A stretch of 11,178 nucleotides of DNA from an uncultured Planctomycetaceae bacterium (lineage in GTDB: Bacteria; Planctomycetota; Planctomycetia; Pirellulales; UBA1268): NCBI GenBank assembly GCA_937926325.1, contig CALAZQ010000337.1, positions 1-11,178 on the forward strand. The letters run 5' to 3'. Under the pieces are notes generated by a model. It was not told the origin of the DNA and searched no databases. It was given only the letters and a program-made list of their open reading frames with translations. Shown piece by piece: positions 1 to 7,556 of the stretch. The position numbers and the translations under genes are program-made. How positions within the stretch are numbered: position 1 is the stretch's first letter; the number at the start of each line of letters is the position of its first letter.

Positions 1-63
1 CCGCTGGTGCTCATTGGCGACATCCTGTCGCCGGGTGGCAGTGGCGGCGTCTGCTGGCTCCCC
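1..63 (-). other. Left-edge flank downstream of the aminopeptidase gene; possible start of a further minus-strand gene
   Basis: This short stretch follows the aminopeptidase stop codon (minus strand, 66-64). Two in-frame minus-strand ATG codons, at 23-21 and 14-12, run off the left edge and would encode a peptide beginning Met-Ser-Pro-Met-Ser-Thr-Ser. A GGGGAG at 63-58 is too far from either ATG to act as a ribosome binding site. An AGGA overlaps the first ATG and lies at a workable distance from the second. No terminator hairpin with a T run is visible. Too little sequence remains to say whether a gene starts here. Confidence 0.2.
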
Positions 64-1593
64 TCAGGCTTTTGCGTGCCCGGTTCGCCGGGCCAGTTCC
101 ACGAAGGGGCGTACCATTGAGCCGGTGCCGCCGCCGGCGATCCAGGGGCGGGGCTTGTCGGCGAAGGCAGGACCGGCGATGTCGATATGGGTCCAGGGAA
201 TGCCCCGGACAAACCGCTCCAGCAGTTTCGCCGCGGTGATCGCGCCCCCCAGCCGGCCGTCGCCGACGTTCTTGATGTCGGCCACCGGGCTTTCGATCTG
301 CTCGTCAAAGTCGCGGTCCATTGGCAGCTGCCAGACCCGCTCGCCAACCGCTTCAGCAGCGGCGGTCACCGCATCGCAGCAGGCCTGGTCATTGGTGAAG
401 ACGCCGGCAATGTCGCGGCCGAGGGCGACCATGCAGGCGCCGGTGAGGGTGGCGGTGTCAACAATCCGCCGCGGCTGGAGGTCGGCCACCACATCGAGTA
501 CGTCGGCCAGTACGACCCGGCCCTCGGCATCGGTGTTGTGGATCTCAATTGTGACGCCGCTGCGGGCGGTGACCACATCGCCCAGCTTGTAGGCGGCGGA
601 CCCATTCATGTTTTCGACCAGGCCGACCGCTGCCACGACATGGACCGGCAGTTTGAGCGCCGCGATCGTGGCAATCGCCCCGAGGGCGGCCGCCGCTCCA
701 GACATGTCGCACTTCATTGTCAGCATGCCGTCGGATGGCTTCAGGGACAGGCCACCAGAGTCGAAGGTGACCCCTTTGCCGACCAGCGCCAGGTCGGGCG
801 GCCCGCCCGGCTGCCCCGATCCCCGCGGCCCTCGATAGTGCAGCAACACCAGCCGCGGCGATCGCGCGCTGCCCCGGGCGACAGCCAGCAGAGCCCGGCA
901 GTTCTCCCGCTCCAGGCGGGCCTGATCCCAGATTTCAATTTCGAGCCCCGCCCGGCCGGCAATGGTGGCCGCCTCTTCGGCGAAGGTCTCAGGGTAGAGA
1001 TCATCCGGGGGTAGGTTGACCAGCCGCCGGGCCAGATTGACACCATCGGCAATCAGAGCACCCCGACCAACCACTTCGACCGCCGCCTCCAGCCAGATTG
1101 TTGTGGCAAAGGGATGCTGCTTCTTCTCAGCCCGGTAGAGGTCTTGCCCAACCATGCCAACGGCTGCACCGGCGACCGCCTGTTCAAGCTGCTCGTTGGT
1201 CCAGCGGCCTTCGGCCAGAAACCCGACCCGGCTTCGCGGCCGGCTCGACAGCTGCCGGGCGGCCACCGCAGCCGCCCGGTAGAGCAGCCCGGCATCGACC
1301 TCGTCGGCTGAACCGGTACCGATCACGAGCAGCTGCCCGCAGGCGAGCCCCGGGGGGGCAAGCAGTGGCACGCACTCATAGCGTTTGCCGGTCAGTTCGC
1401 CGGCATCGATCAGTCTGCTGATCAGTCCGCCGGTTGCCCGATCGACTTCGGCTGCGGCACCGCTGACGCCACCAGGGCAGAGAAAGAGCACCATGGCGTC
1501 CCCTTCGAAGCGGACCGGATCGGCCGAGGGATCTGCCTGGATGGGGGCAGCGCCGGAATTGGTGGTGAGCGTTGCCGTGAACTCGTGTGACAT
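64..1593 (-). CDS. pepA: Leucyl (cytosol) aminopeptidase, peptidase family M17
   Basis: This is a cytosolic two-metal aminopeptidase that removes N-terminal residues from peptides and takes part in peptide turnover. The 509 residues match the family's usual length of about 500. The N-terminal macro-like domain covers roughly residues 1-170 and the catalytic domain roughly 175-505. All landmark residues are visible. GKGVTFDSGG gives metal ligands Lys273 and Asp278, LSLKP gives catalytic Lys285, KCDMSG gives Asp296, and the family signature NTDAEGR (353-359) gives Asp355, Glu357 and catalytic Arg359. These sit at a constant offset of +3 from the corresponding residues of the E. coli enzyme as I recall them. 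The ATG at 1593 is supported by an AGGA six bases upstream. No signal peptide is present. The gene follows the MMPL gene on the same strand after 75 nt and may be co-transcribed with it. Some M17 proteins also bind DNA; nothing here tests that. Confidence 0.96.
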   Translation of the reverse strand: MSHEFTATLTTNSGAAPIQADPSADPVRFEGDAMVLFLCPGGVSGAAAEVDRATGGLISRLIDAGELTGKRYECVPLLAPPGLACGQLLVIGTGSADEVDAGLLYRAAAVAARQLSSRPRSRVGFLAEGRWTNEQLEQAVAGAAVGMVGQDLYRAEKKQHPFATTIWLEAAVEVVGRGALIADGVNLARRLVNLPPDDLYPETFAEEAATIAGRAGLEIEIWDQARLERENCRALLAVARGSARSPRLVLLHYRGPRGSGQPGGPPDLALVGKGVTFDSGGLSLKPSDGMLTMKCDMSGAAAALGAIATIAALKLPVHVVAAVGLVENMNGSAAYKLGDVVTARSGVTIEIHNTDAEGRVVLADVLDVVADLQPRRIVDTATLTGACMVALGRDIAGVFTNDQACCDAVTAAAEAVGERVWQLPMDRDFDEQIESPVADIKNVGDGRLGGAITAAKLLERFVRGIPWTHIDIAGPAFADKPRPWIAGGGTGSMVRPFVELARRTGHAKA

Positions 1594-1599
1594 GGTGAA

Positions 1600-1603
1600 T
1601 CCT
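1600..1603 (-). promoter_or_regulatory. Ribosome binding site of the aminopeptidase gene
   Basis: An AGGA on the minus strand lies six bases upstream of the ATG at 1593. This supports that codon as the start. Confidence 0.5.
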
Positions 1604-1630
1604 GGAGGGGAAGGGACTGCGATTGACCCG

Positions 1631-1663
1631 CGTCGCCAGTCGGAGTCTGGCAGCGCAGCGACG
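1631..1663 (-). other. Imperfect inverted repeat between the MMPL and aminopeptidase genes
   Basis: CGTCGC at 1631-1636 is complementary to GCGACG at 1658-1663. Inside it, CCAG (1636-1639) pairs with CTGG (1647-1650) around a seven-base loop, with unpaired bases on the right arm. The structure occupies most of the 75-nt gap. No T run follows on either strand, so a classical intrinsic terminator is unlikely. It may protect the transcript or partly attenuate it. In such G+C-rich DNA it may also be chance. Confidence 0.3.
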
Positions 1664-1668
1664 TCCCT

Positions 1669-3972
1669 TCAACCGCCCCAGCCGAACCGGCTGGCCGCCA
1701 GCGAGAGCAGCACAGGCAGCACGACGAGATTGCCAATCAGGCCTCCCAGCAGGGTCAGGCAGGAGAGACCACCGAAGGAGACCGTCGGCATGAAGCCGCT
1801 GGTGGTCAGTGCCAGAAACCCGACCACCAGGGCGAGCGTCGAAAAGATCATCGCCCGCCCGGCTGTCTGATGGGCGGTCTCCAGGGCTGCCCGAATGGCC
1901 CCATCCCGGGCCAGCCGGCGGCGGAAGGCGGTGGTGTAGTGAATCGAGCTATCGACCGACAGACCGAGCGAGACCGCGGCGATCATCGCCGTGCCCATGT
2001 TGATTGGACTGCCCCACCAGCCAAGCAGTCCAAGGACCACCACAATCGGCAGGGTGTTGGGGACGAGCGCGATGGCCCCGATGACCGGGCTGCGAAAGCC
2101 GAATGACAGCAGCAGGAAGATGCCACCGGCTGCCAGCAGAAAGGTCAGCCACTGATCGGCCAGCATTCGTTCCACCAGCTGGGCCAGCAGGACGAAGAAG
2201 CCGGTGACCTCGCCGGCGGGCTGCCTGCCGGTGGCGGGGAAATGCTCGGTGACCAGGCTGCGGACCTGGTCGATGATCTGCCGCTTTGCGGCGGCTGGCT
2301 GACGCTCACGGGCCCGCAGCATCACCCGCAGCCAGGTCGAGCCATCGGCGGGATCACGGCCGATGAGACTGTCGGCGAGCTGGGGCAGCTGCTGCCGCAG
2401 CAGGCCGACGGCCGCTGTGACCATCCAGCTGCCGACAGCCGATGATTCCAGGTTGGCCAGCGACACCGGCGAGACCGTCTCCAGCAGATCGGCGATGCTC
2501 AGCACCTTGGTCAGCCCGCTGCCGGTGGTTCCGCCCGCTGCCGTCACGTCGGCACGCAGCCGGGCTTCAAGGGCGGCGACCCGGGCCAGGGTTGCCGCGT
2601 CGATCGGCTCGGCGGCCGGCAGCAGGATGTCCCAGACGCCGGCACCGCCCAGGCGGGACTCGACGATTTCATAGGACTCGACGACCGGGCTGCCGGCCCG
2701 AAAGTTCTGGATGAAGTCGGTCTGGACCTCGAGCCGGGTCAGTCCTATCGCCGCCAGGCCGATCAAGCCGACTGCGACCGCCAGGATCGGCCCGGGCGAC
2801 TGCACGATTCGCCCCACCAGCCGGTCGAGGCCGCCATCGAGTTTTCCTTCGCCCCAGACCCTGCCGGGATCACCACCGAGCCGGCCGGCCAGGGCGAACC
2901 AGGGAACGGCAAGTGCCACCGCCAGCAGCACCATGCCAGCCCCGACGACGGTCATGACACCGAAGTCATGCACCGGTCCGACCCGGCTGGCGATCAACGA
3001 GCCGAAGCCGATCATGTCGGTGATGATCGCCCCGATGATCGGCCAGAAGAGCTGCGTCAGGGCTCCGGTCAGAGCCTGTTCGGCAGGCTCACCGTCGGCC
3101 CGACGACGACGGAACTCGACAATGATGTGCACGACGGTGGCGATCGCCACGACGGTCACCATCGCCGAGAGCATCGTCGAGACCATCGTCAGCTTCTGCC
3201 CTGCGACCGCCAGCAGGCCGCGGGTGCTCCAGAGGGCCAGCAGCACCACCGCGAGCGGTGCCACCAGCCACCGCAGGCTGCGGAACAGCAGCAGCAGCAC
3301 GACCGAGGCGAGCAGGCCTGCCGTCGTTCCCAACAGGTTGCCGTCGCGACGGAGCATGGCGAAGCCATCCCGCAGCATCACCGTCTCGCCCGCCACGGTG
3401 CCGGAGGGATAGTTCTGCATGATTTCGCGGAGGGCGTCGATGGTGTCGCCCCGCCCAGGAACACCATCGTCGGCCTCGGCACCGCCGGCCAGGACGCAGA
3501 CCACCGCTGCCGTCCGCCGATCGCTGCCGACGGTATAGCCCTCCATCAGTTGGACGAGCCGGGCAGCAGCCGGATTGGTGTCGGTCGCAATGATGCTGCG
3601 GCCCAGCGGAGTGGTGGCGAGACTGGTGGCCGAGCCAATGCCCGGCACCGCCGCGAGTTGTTGCGTCAGTTTGCTGAGCCGGTCGAAGCCCGCCGGGCTG
3701 AAGAGTTCGGCGTCATCGTAGACCGCCAGAACCGCAGCATTCGCGCCGAATGTCCGCCCCAGACGGCGAAAGGGGATGATCGCCGGATCGTTGCGGTCGA
3801 ACATCGACGCAATCGATCGCGAATATTCGAGCTGCCGGGATCGCTCGACACCGAACAGCCCCAGCAGCAGCCCCAGCAGGGCCAGCGGGGTTCGCCAGCG
3901 AACAAGCCAGCGAGAGACGCTGGCGGCAAGACGGGGTTCGCTTTCTTGTCGGATGGGCACGGCCGAATCCAC
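1669..3972 (-). CDS. MMPL-family (RND superfamily) membrane transporter
   Basis: This is a predicted inner-membrane exporter of the RND superfamily, MMPL/HpnN-like branch, whose members often move lipids or other hydrophobic molecules. It is 767 residues long and shows the duplicated RND plan. Membrane helix 1 spans about 29-43, and a large exported loop covers about 45-210. Helices 2-6 lie at about 212-230, 234-256, 263-286, 309-329 and 338-362. Helix 7 spans about 393-412, a second exported loop covers about 413-605, and helices 8-12 lie between about 607 and 759. The family motif GLSVDSSIHY (670-679) followed by FRRR lies in helix 10. The matching site in helix 4 keeps His282 and FRRRR but has no Asp. 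The GTG at 3972 is chosen because an AGG lies six bases upstream; a second GTG at 3960 is possible. The cargo cannot be read from the sequence. The divergent LptD-like neighbour suggests an envelope lipid role, which is an inference. Confidence 0.9.
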   Translation of the reverse strand: MDSAVPIRQESEPRLAASVSRWLVRWRTPLALLGLLLGLFGVERSRQLEYSRSIASMFDRNDPAIIPFRRLGRTFGANAAVLAVYDDAELFSPAGFDRLSKLTQQLAAVPGIGSATSLATTPLGRSIIATDTNPAAARLVQLMEGYTVGSDRRTAAVVCVLAGGAEADDGVPGRGDTIDALREIMQNYPSGTVAGETVMLRDGFAMLRRDGNLLGTTAGLLASVVLLLLFRSLRWLVAPLAVVLLALWSTRGLLAVAGQKLTMVSTMLSAMVTVVAIATVVHIIVEFRRRRADGEPAEQALTGALTQLFWPIIGAIITDMIGFGSLIASRVGPVHDFGVMTVVGAGMVLLAVALAVPWFALAGRLGGDPGRVWGEGKLDGGLDRLVGRIVQSPGPILAVAVGLIGLAAIGLTRLEVQTDFIQNFRAGSPVVESYEIVESRLGGAGVWDILLPAAEPIDAATLARVAALEARLRADVTAAGGTTGSGLTKVLSIADLLETVSPVSLANLESSAVGSWMVTAAVGLLRQQLPQLADSLIGRDPADGSTWLRVMLRARERQPAAAKRQIIDQVRSLVTEHFPATGRQPAGEVTGFFVLLAQLVERMLADQWLTFLLAAGGIFLLLSFGFRSPVIGAIALVPNTLPIVVVLGLLGWWGSPINMGTAMIAAVSLGLSVDSSIHYTTAFRRRLARDGAIRAALETAHQTAGRAMIFSTLALVVGFLALTTSGFMPTVSFGGLSCLTLLGGLIGNLVVLPVLLSLAASRFGWGG

Positions 3973-4021
3973 GCAGGACCTGTGTTTCTCCCAGCTTACC
4001 GGTTCGCTGCGGACAGCCCGG

Positions 4022-4067
4022 CGGCTTTTCTTTACCGGGGCGACACCTTGACCGGCTTTTCGGGGCG
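4022..4067. repeat. Paired short direct repeats in the MMPL/LptD-like divergent promoter region
   Basis: The nonamer CGGCTTTTC occurs at 4022-4030 and 4053-4061, 31 bp apart, which is about three helical turns. CGGGGCG occurs at 4036-4042 and 4061-4067. The right-hand copies lie across the end of the -35 element and the spacer of the plus-strand promoter. Such placement would suit a repressor or activator site. No regulator can be named, and chance remains possible in G+C-rich DNA. Confidence 0.3.
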
Positions 4068-4077
4068 TCTTTATAGT
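4048..4077 (+). promoter_or_regulatory. Sigma-70-type promoter for the LptD/OstA-like gene
   Basis: A -35 element TTGACC (4048-4053) and a -10 element TATAGT (4072-4077) are separated by 18 bp. Each differs from the E. coli consensus at one position. It is the best promoter match in the window, in a relatively A+T-rich patch between divergent genes. The predicted transcript start is near 4084, which gives a leader of about 130 nt if translation begins at 4218. Confidence 0.65.
4070..4075 (-). promoter_or_regulatory. Possible -10 element for the MMPL gene
   Basis: On the minus strand these bases read TATAAA and overlap the plus-strand -10 element. A transcript starting near 4063 would have a leader of about 90 nt before the GTG at 3972. 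No convincing -35 element lies 16-18 bp upstream. The assignment is weak, and the overlap would make the two promoters compete. Confidence 0.2.
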
Positions 4078-4193
4078 CCCGCCCCCAACTTGTTCCCCAC
4101 GGGCCGACGGACCGGCAGCGGTCTCGGTGATTGCGGGTGCGCGTGTTTCAAAGCCTTTTTTCTACCGATCGTTCCGGCGATCACCATCGTGGA

Positions 4194-4212
4194 CCGGGCC
4201 CCCCCCGGCCGG
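4194..4212 (+). other. C8 tract and G+C hairpin next to the proposed LptD-like start
   Basis: Eight consecutive cytosines occupy 4199-4206. The flanking CCGG at 4194-4197 and CCGG at 4209-4212, with CC/GG pairs inside them and one bulged G, can fold into a short stem with a C6 loop. The right arm touches the GGGAGAG just upstream of the GTG at 4218, so folding could limit ribosome access. If translation begins at 4131-4143 instead, the C8 tract is inside the coding frame and would be prone to slippage. Confidence 0.3.
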
Positions 4213-4217
4213 GAGAG

Positions 4218-7200
4218 GTGTCTGCGCCGAAACTCACTCGAACCCACGGCCGCTGGCTGAGCGGTGGGCCGGCTGGCGGTGTGCTGTGCTGTTTGCTGGT
4301 TACGCTCAATGCGGCGGTGGCTGCCGCCGAGCCGCCGCCACCCACGGCGCCGGCTGGCAGTCTGGCCGAACTTCCGGTCAGAGGGCTGGCGGCGGCAATT
4401 GCCGAAGCGGGCCGCATTGAGGTGCCGGCTGCCAACCCACGGGAGCTGCTCAGCGTCGAGGCGACGCAGGCCTCTCGGTGGACGGAGGGTTCGTATGACG
4501 TCTGGCATCTGACCGGAGGGGTGACGATCCGGCAGGGTCAGACCGAGGCGGAGGCCAATGAGGCGGTCGTCTGGATCGAACAGCCTCCGCCAGTGCTCGT
4601 GACCAGTGACGAGCCGACCGGGCCGCCGCTACGAACCGTGCTTGCGCGGCTGGCAGGCACGGTCCGCGTGCGGACGATCGCCGACGGCGAAGCGGCGGGA
4701 ACCGAGGCCGCCAGCCTGCGGGACGACCGCTGGGCCGGTCGGTTCTGGGTCATTCGTGATCCCCAACTGACCTTCGACAGCATCGTGCCGGCCAGCGGCC
4801 GCCCGGCCGTCTATGAGGCACCGGCCGACCTGCCAGCAGCGACACCGGACGGACCGCGGCTGGTGTCAACTGAGCAGCCGGAGGAGGTTGAGGAGATTGC
4901 CGGGGGCGATGCCGGGGTCGTGCCGGCCCAGTTTGCCGAGTTTGGAACGGTCGCCGCTCCGGCCGCCCAGCCGGTGGTGGTCGGCCGGCGGCTGCGGGCC
5001 TTTCCCCGGTCGAGCATGCCGCTGGCGGTGCAGTGGTTCCCGAGCCCGGCGGGCGGGGAATGGATTGCCGTGATCACCTCCGGGATCAACCTCGTGATCG
5101 ACGGGGTCGATCCGGCGGGGCCGCTCGACATCTCGGCCGATCGGATGGTGATCTGGACCCGCAGCGAGGCCCAGCCCGATCTCGGCGGTGACGCCGGCCA
5201 GTCGGCCGAGACGCCGCTGGAGCTTTACATGGAGGGCAACGTCGTCTTCCGGCAGGGGCAGCGGGTGATCGAGGCGGTCAGCATGTTCTATGACGTGCCG
5301 CGATCGAGCGGGGTGATCACCGGAGCGTCGGTGCTGACGCCGGTCGACAGCTATGCCGGCCTGATCCGCCTCCGGGCCGATGTGTTGCGGCAGGTCGACC
5401 GCAGCCGATTTGTTGCCGAGCGAACCGGCCTGACAACCAGCCGGATGGGCGTGCCGACCTGGGAGTTCCGCTCCCGCGAGCTGACCCTCACCGACGAGCA
5501 GGTGCCGGTGCCCGGACCCTTCGGCATGCCGATGATCGATCCAGTTACCGGTGAGCCGGCGGTTGAGCATCAGCAGTTCGTCACCAGCCGGGGGAACACC
5601 GTGACCCTCGGCGGGGTTCCGGTGCTCTGGTGGCCGGTGCTGGCGACGAACGCCAAGAAGCCGACCTTCTACATCAATGACGTGAAGGTAAAAAACGACC
5701 AGATCTTCGGCACCCAGGTGCTGACCAGCTGGGACGTCTTCCAGGTATTTGGTGTCCGCCGGGCTCCGCCTGGGGTCGACTGGGACTTCAATGTCGACTA
5801 CCTCAGCCTGCGGGGGCCGGGCTTCGGGAGTTCACTGATCTACAACCGGCCGCAGTTCCTCGGCCTGGCCACCCCGGCCAATGGTGTTGCCGACGCCTGG
5901 TTTGTGGTTGACCGCGGCATCGACCGACTCGGCCTTCAGCGAAACGACTTCATCTACTCGAACTTTCCCAATGCCTTCCGCGGCCGAGCCTTCTGGCGGC
6001 ACCGGCAGGATCTGGTCGCCGGCTGGCAGGCCCGCGGGGCGGCCGGCTGGATCAGCGACATCAACTTCCTCGAGGAGTACTACGAGTCGGAGTGGGAGGA
6101 AGGCTATGAGCAGCGGACCTGGCTCGACCTGCGGCGGCCGACCGACAACCGCCAACTGCGGCTGCTGACCAGCCTGCGGGTCGATCCCTTCTTCACCCAG
6201 AGTGAGTGGTGGCCCCGGCTGGACCATCACTGGATCGCCCAGCCGCTGCTGCGGGATGCCCTGTCGTGGTACGAGCACTCAAGCATCAGCTATGTGCGGC
6301 AGAGCGAGCCGCAGCCACCGCCGACATTTCCAGGCAGCGGTCGGGCACCGCAGAATCAGGCCGGCCTCAATATCTGGACCCTGCTGCCCTACGAAAACAA
6401 TGTGATTGGCGAGCGGCTGGTGACACGGCAGGAGATCGACCTGCCCTTCCAGGCCGGGCCGGTCAAGCTGGTGCCCTATGCCCTCGGCGAGCTCGGCCAC
6501 TGGGGGCAGGATCTCAACCAGCAGCCGATCAACCGGGCCTATGGCCAGGTCGGCATCCGGTCCAGCCTGCCGATGTGGACCGCCGACAACAATGTTGAAA
6601 GCCGGCTCTGGAACCTCCACGGCCTTGCCCACAAGGTGATCTTCGAGGCCGAGTTCTCCTACGCCGACGCCACCCAGAGCTTCGACCAGTTCCCGCTCTA
6701 CGACCAGATCGACGACGACACCATCAACCAGTATCGCCGGAACATCCCCTTCTTTGATTACGGTGCCCCCCAGAATCTGGCAGGCATTCCGCAGTACCGG
6801 CTGGCACCGCCGTTCATTTTCGGGCCCGACAATAAGTACGACCCGCGGACCTATGCGATCCGCCGTGGCATCGGCGGCTGGGTCACGGGGCCCTCGGAAC
6901 TGGTCAACGACCTCACCGCCTTTCGGGTCGGGGCCCGGCAGCGGTGGCAGACCAAGCGGGGGCCTTACGGTGACCGGCGGATCGTCGACTGGATTGTGTT
7001 CGACATCGACGGCGAGTTCTTCCCGACGACCAGCCAGAACTTTGGCCAGGTGCTCGGCCTCTGGCAGTATGACTTTCGCTGGCACATTGGCGACCGGACC
7101 ACCATCCTGTCGACGGCCGACGTTGACTTCTTTACCGGTGGCCAGCAGCTCTACACCGTCGGGGCGTTGCTCAACCGCTCAGCCCGTGGCAGCGCCTACA

Positions 7201-7556
7201 TGGGCTACCAGTCGTTTGGTGGGCCGATTACGGCCAGTGTGCTGACCGGCTCGTACACCTACCGGATGAGTCCCAAGTGGGCCAGTTCGTTCGGGTCGTC
7301 GGTTGACCTCACCGGGCGGAATATCGGCCAGCGATTCCAGCTGGTGCGGATCGGTGAGTCGTTCCTGATGAGCTTCGGCTTCAATGTCGACTTCAGCCGC
7401 CAGAACGTCGGTGTCACCTTCGCGATTGAGCCCCGCTTTCTTTCCAGAACCCAGTTTGCGGGGGGTGGCGGGCTGACCTCATCAGCTGCGGGGACATCTG
7501 CCCTCGGGGGCTCACCGACCAACGTGCCGGTCGCGGGGGCCTACGGCTTGGAGTGA
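4218..7556 (+). CDS. LptD/OstA-like outer-membrane assembly protein
   Basis: This is a predicted outer-membrane beta-barrel protein related to LptD (OstA/Imp), which inserts lipopolysaccharide into the outer leaflet. From the GTG at 4218 it has about 1,112 residues, longer than the roughly 780 of E. coli LptD. A signal peptide ends near residue 37, with an LCCLLVTLNAAVAAA core and a likely cut after AAA. OstA/LptA-like beta repeats follow at about 92-121 (WHLTGGVTIRQGQTEAEA), 280-313 (SGINLVIDG, DISADRMVIW) and 334-356 (YMEGNVVFRQGQRVIEA). A Pro/Glu-rich linker separates the first two. From about 468 (VPVLWWPV) to about 1080, aromatic-rich alternating strands resemble the LptD barrel. A Gly/Ser/Ala-rich tail ends the protein. 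The mature part contains no cysteine. The frame stays open upstream to a TTG at 4131 (GTGs at 4137 and 4143), but codon use there looks non-coding. The 4218 start is a judgement because its GGGAGAG is very close. It faces a divergent MMPL exporter. Confidence 0.8.
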   Translation: MSAPKLTRTHGRWLSGGPAGGVLCCLLVTLNAAVAAAEPPPPTAPAGSLAELPVRGLAAAIAEAGRIEVPAANPRELLSVEATQASRWTEGSYDVWHLTGGVTIRQGQTEAEANEAVVWIEQPPPVLVTSDEPTGPPLRTVLARLAGTVRVRTIADGEAAGTEAASLRDDRWAGRFWVIRDPQLTFDSIVPASGRPAVYEAPADLPAATPDGPRLVSTEQPEEVEEIAGGDAGVVPAQFAEFGTVAAPAAQPVVVGRRLRAFPRSSMPLAVQWFPSPAGGEWIAVITSGINLVIDGVDPAGPLDISADRMVIWTRSEAQPDLGGDAGQSAETPLELYMEGNVVFRQGQRVIEAVSMFYDVPRSSGVITGASVLTPVDSYAGLIRLRADVLRQVDRSRFVAERTGLTTSRMGVPTWEFRSRELTLTDEQVPVPGPFGMPMIDPVTGEPAVEHQQFVTSRGNTVTLGGVPVLWWPVLATNAKKPTFYINDVKVKNDQIFGTQVLTSWDVFQVFGVRRAPPGVDWDFNVDYLSLRGPGFGSSLIYNRPQFLGLATPANGVADAWFVVDRGIDRLGLQRNDFIYSNFPNAFRGRAFWRHRQDLVAGWQARGAAGWISDINFLEEYYESEWEEGYEQRTWLDLRRPTDNRQLRLLTSLRVDPFFTQSEWWPRLDHHWIAQPLLRDALSWYEHSSISYVRQSEPQPPPTFPGSGRAPQNQAGLNIWTLLPYENNVIGERLVTRQEIDLPFQAGPVKLVPYALGELGHWGQDLNQQPINRAYGQVGIRSSLPMWTADNNVESRLWNLHGLAHKVIFEAEFSYADATQSFDQFPLYDQIDDDTINQYRRNIPFFDYGAPQNLAGIPQYRLAPPFIFGPDNKYDPRTYAIRRGIGGWVTGPSELVNDLTAFRVGARQRWQTKRGPYGDRRIVDWIVFDIDGEFFPTTSQNFGQVLGLWQYDFRWHIGDRTTILSTADVDFFTGGQQLYTVGALLNRSARGSAYMGYQSFGGPITASVLTGSYTYRMSPKWASSFGSSVDLTGRNIGQRFQLVRIGESFLMSFGFNVDFSRQNVGVTFAIEPRFLSRTQFAGGGGLTSSAAGTSALGGSPTNVPVAGAYGLE

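Noticed and set aside
187..1014. Plus-strand open frame of 275 codons opposite the aminopeptidase gene
   Set aside because: The minus strand here holds every M17 catalytic residue. The plus-strand product has no family resemblance.
1631..1663. Intrinsic terminator between the MMPL and aminopeptidase genes
   Set aside because: A stem can form, but no T run follows on either strand, so it is listed only as an inverted repeat.
2968..4260. Long plus-strand open frame opposite the MMPL gene
   Set aside because: It is rich in His, Arg, Gln and Asp with no recognisable domain. It lies antisense to a gene with clear membrane helices and family motifs and runs through the divergent promoter region. 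It is a by-product of high G+C.
6279..7085. Minus-strand open frame of 268 codons inside the LptD-like gene
   Set aside because: The product is rich in Pro, Val, Leu and Asp without motifs, and it lies inside the barrel-coding part, where the plus frame shows regular strand patterns. Another such frame at 4866-5570 was rejected for the same reason.
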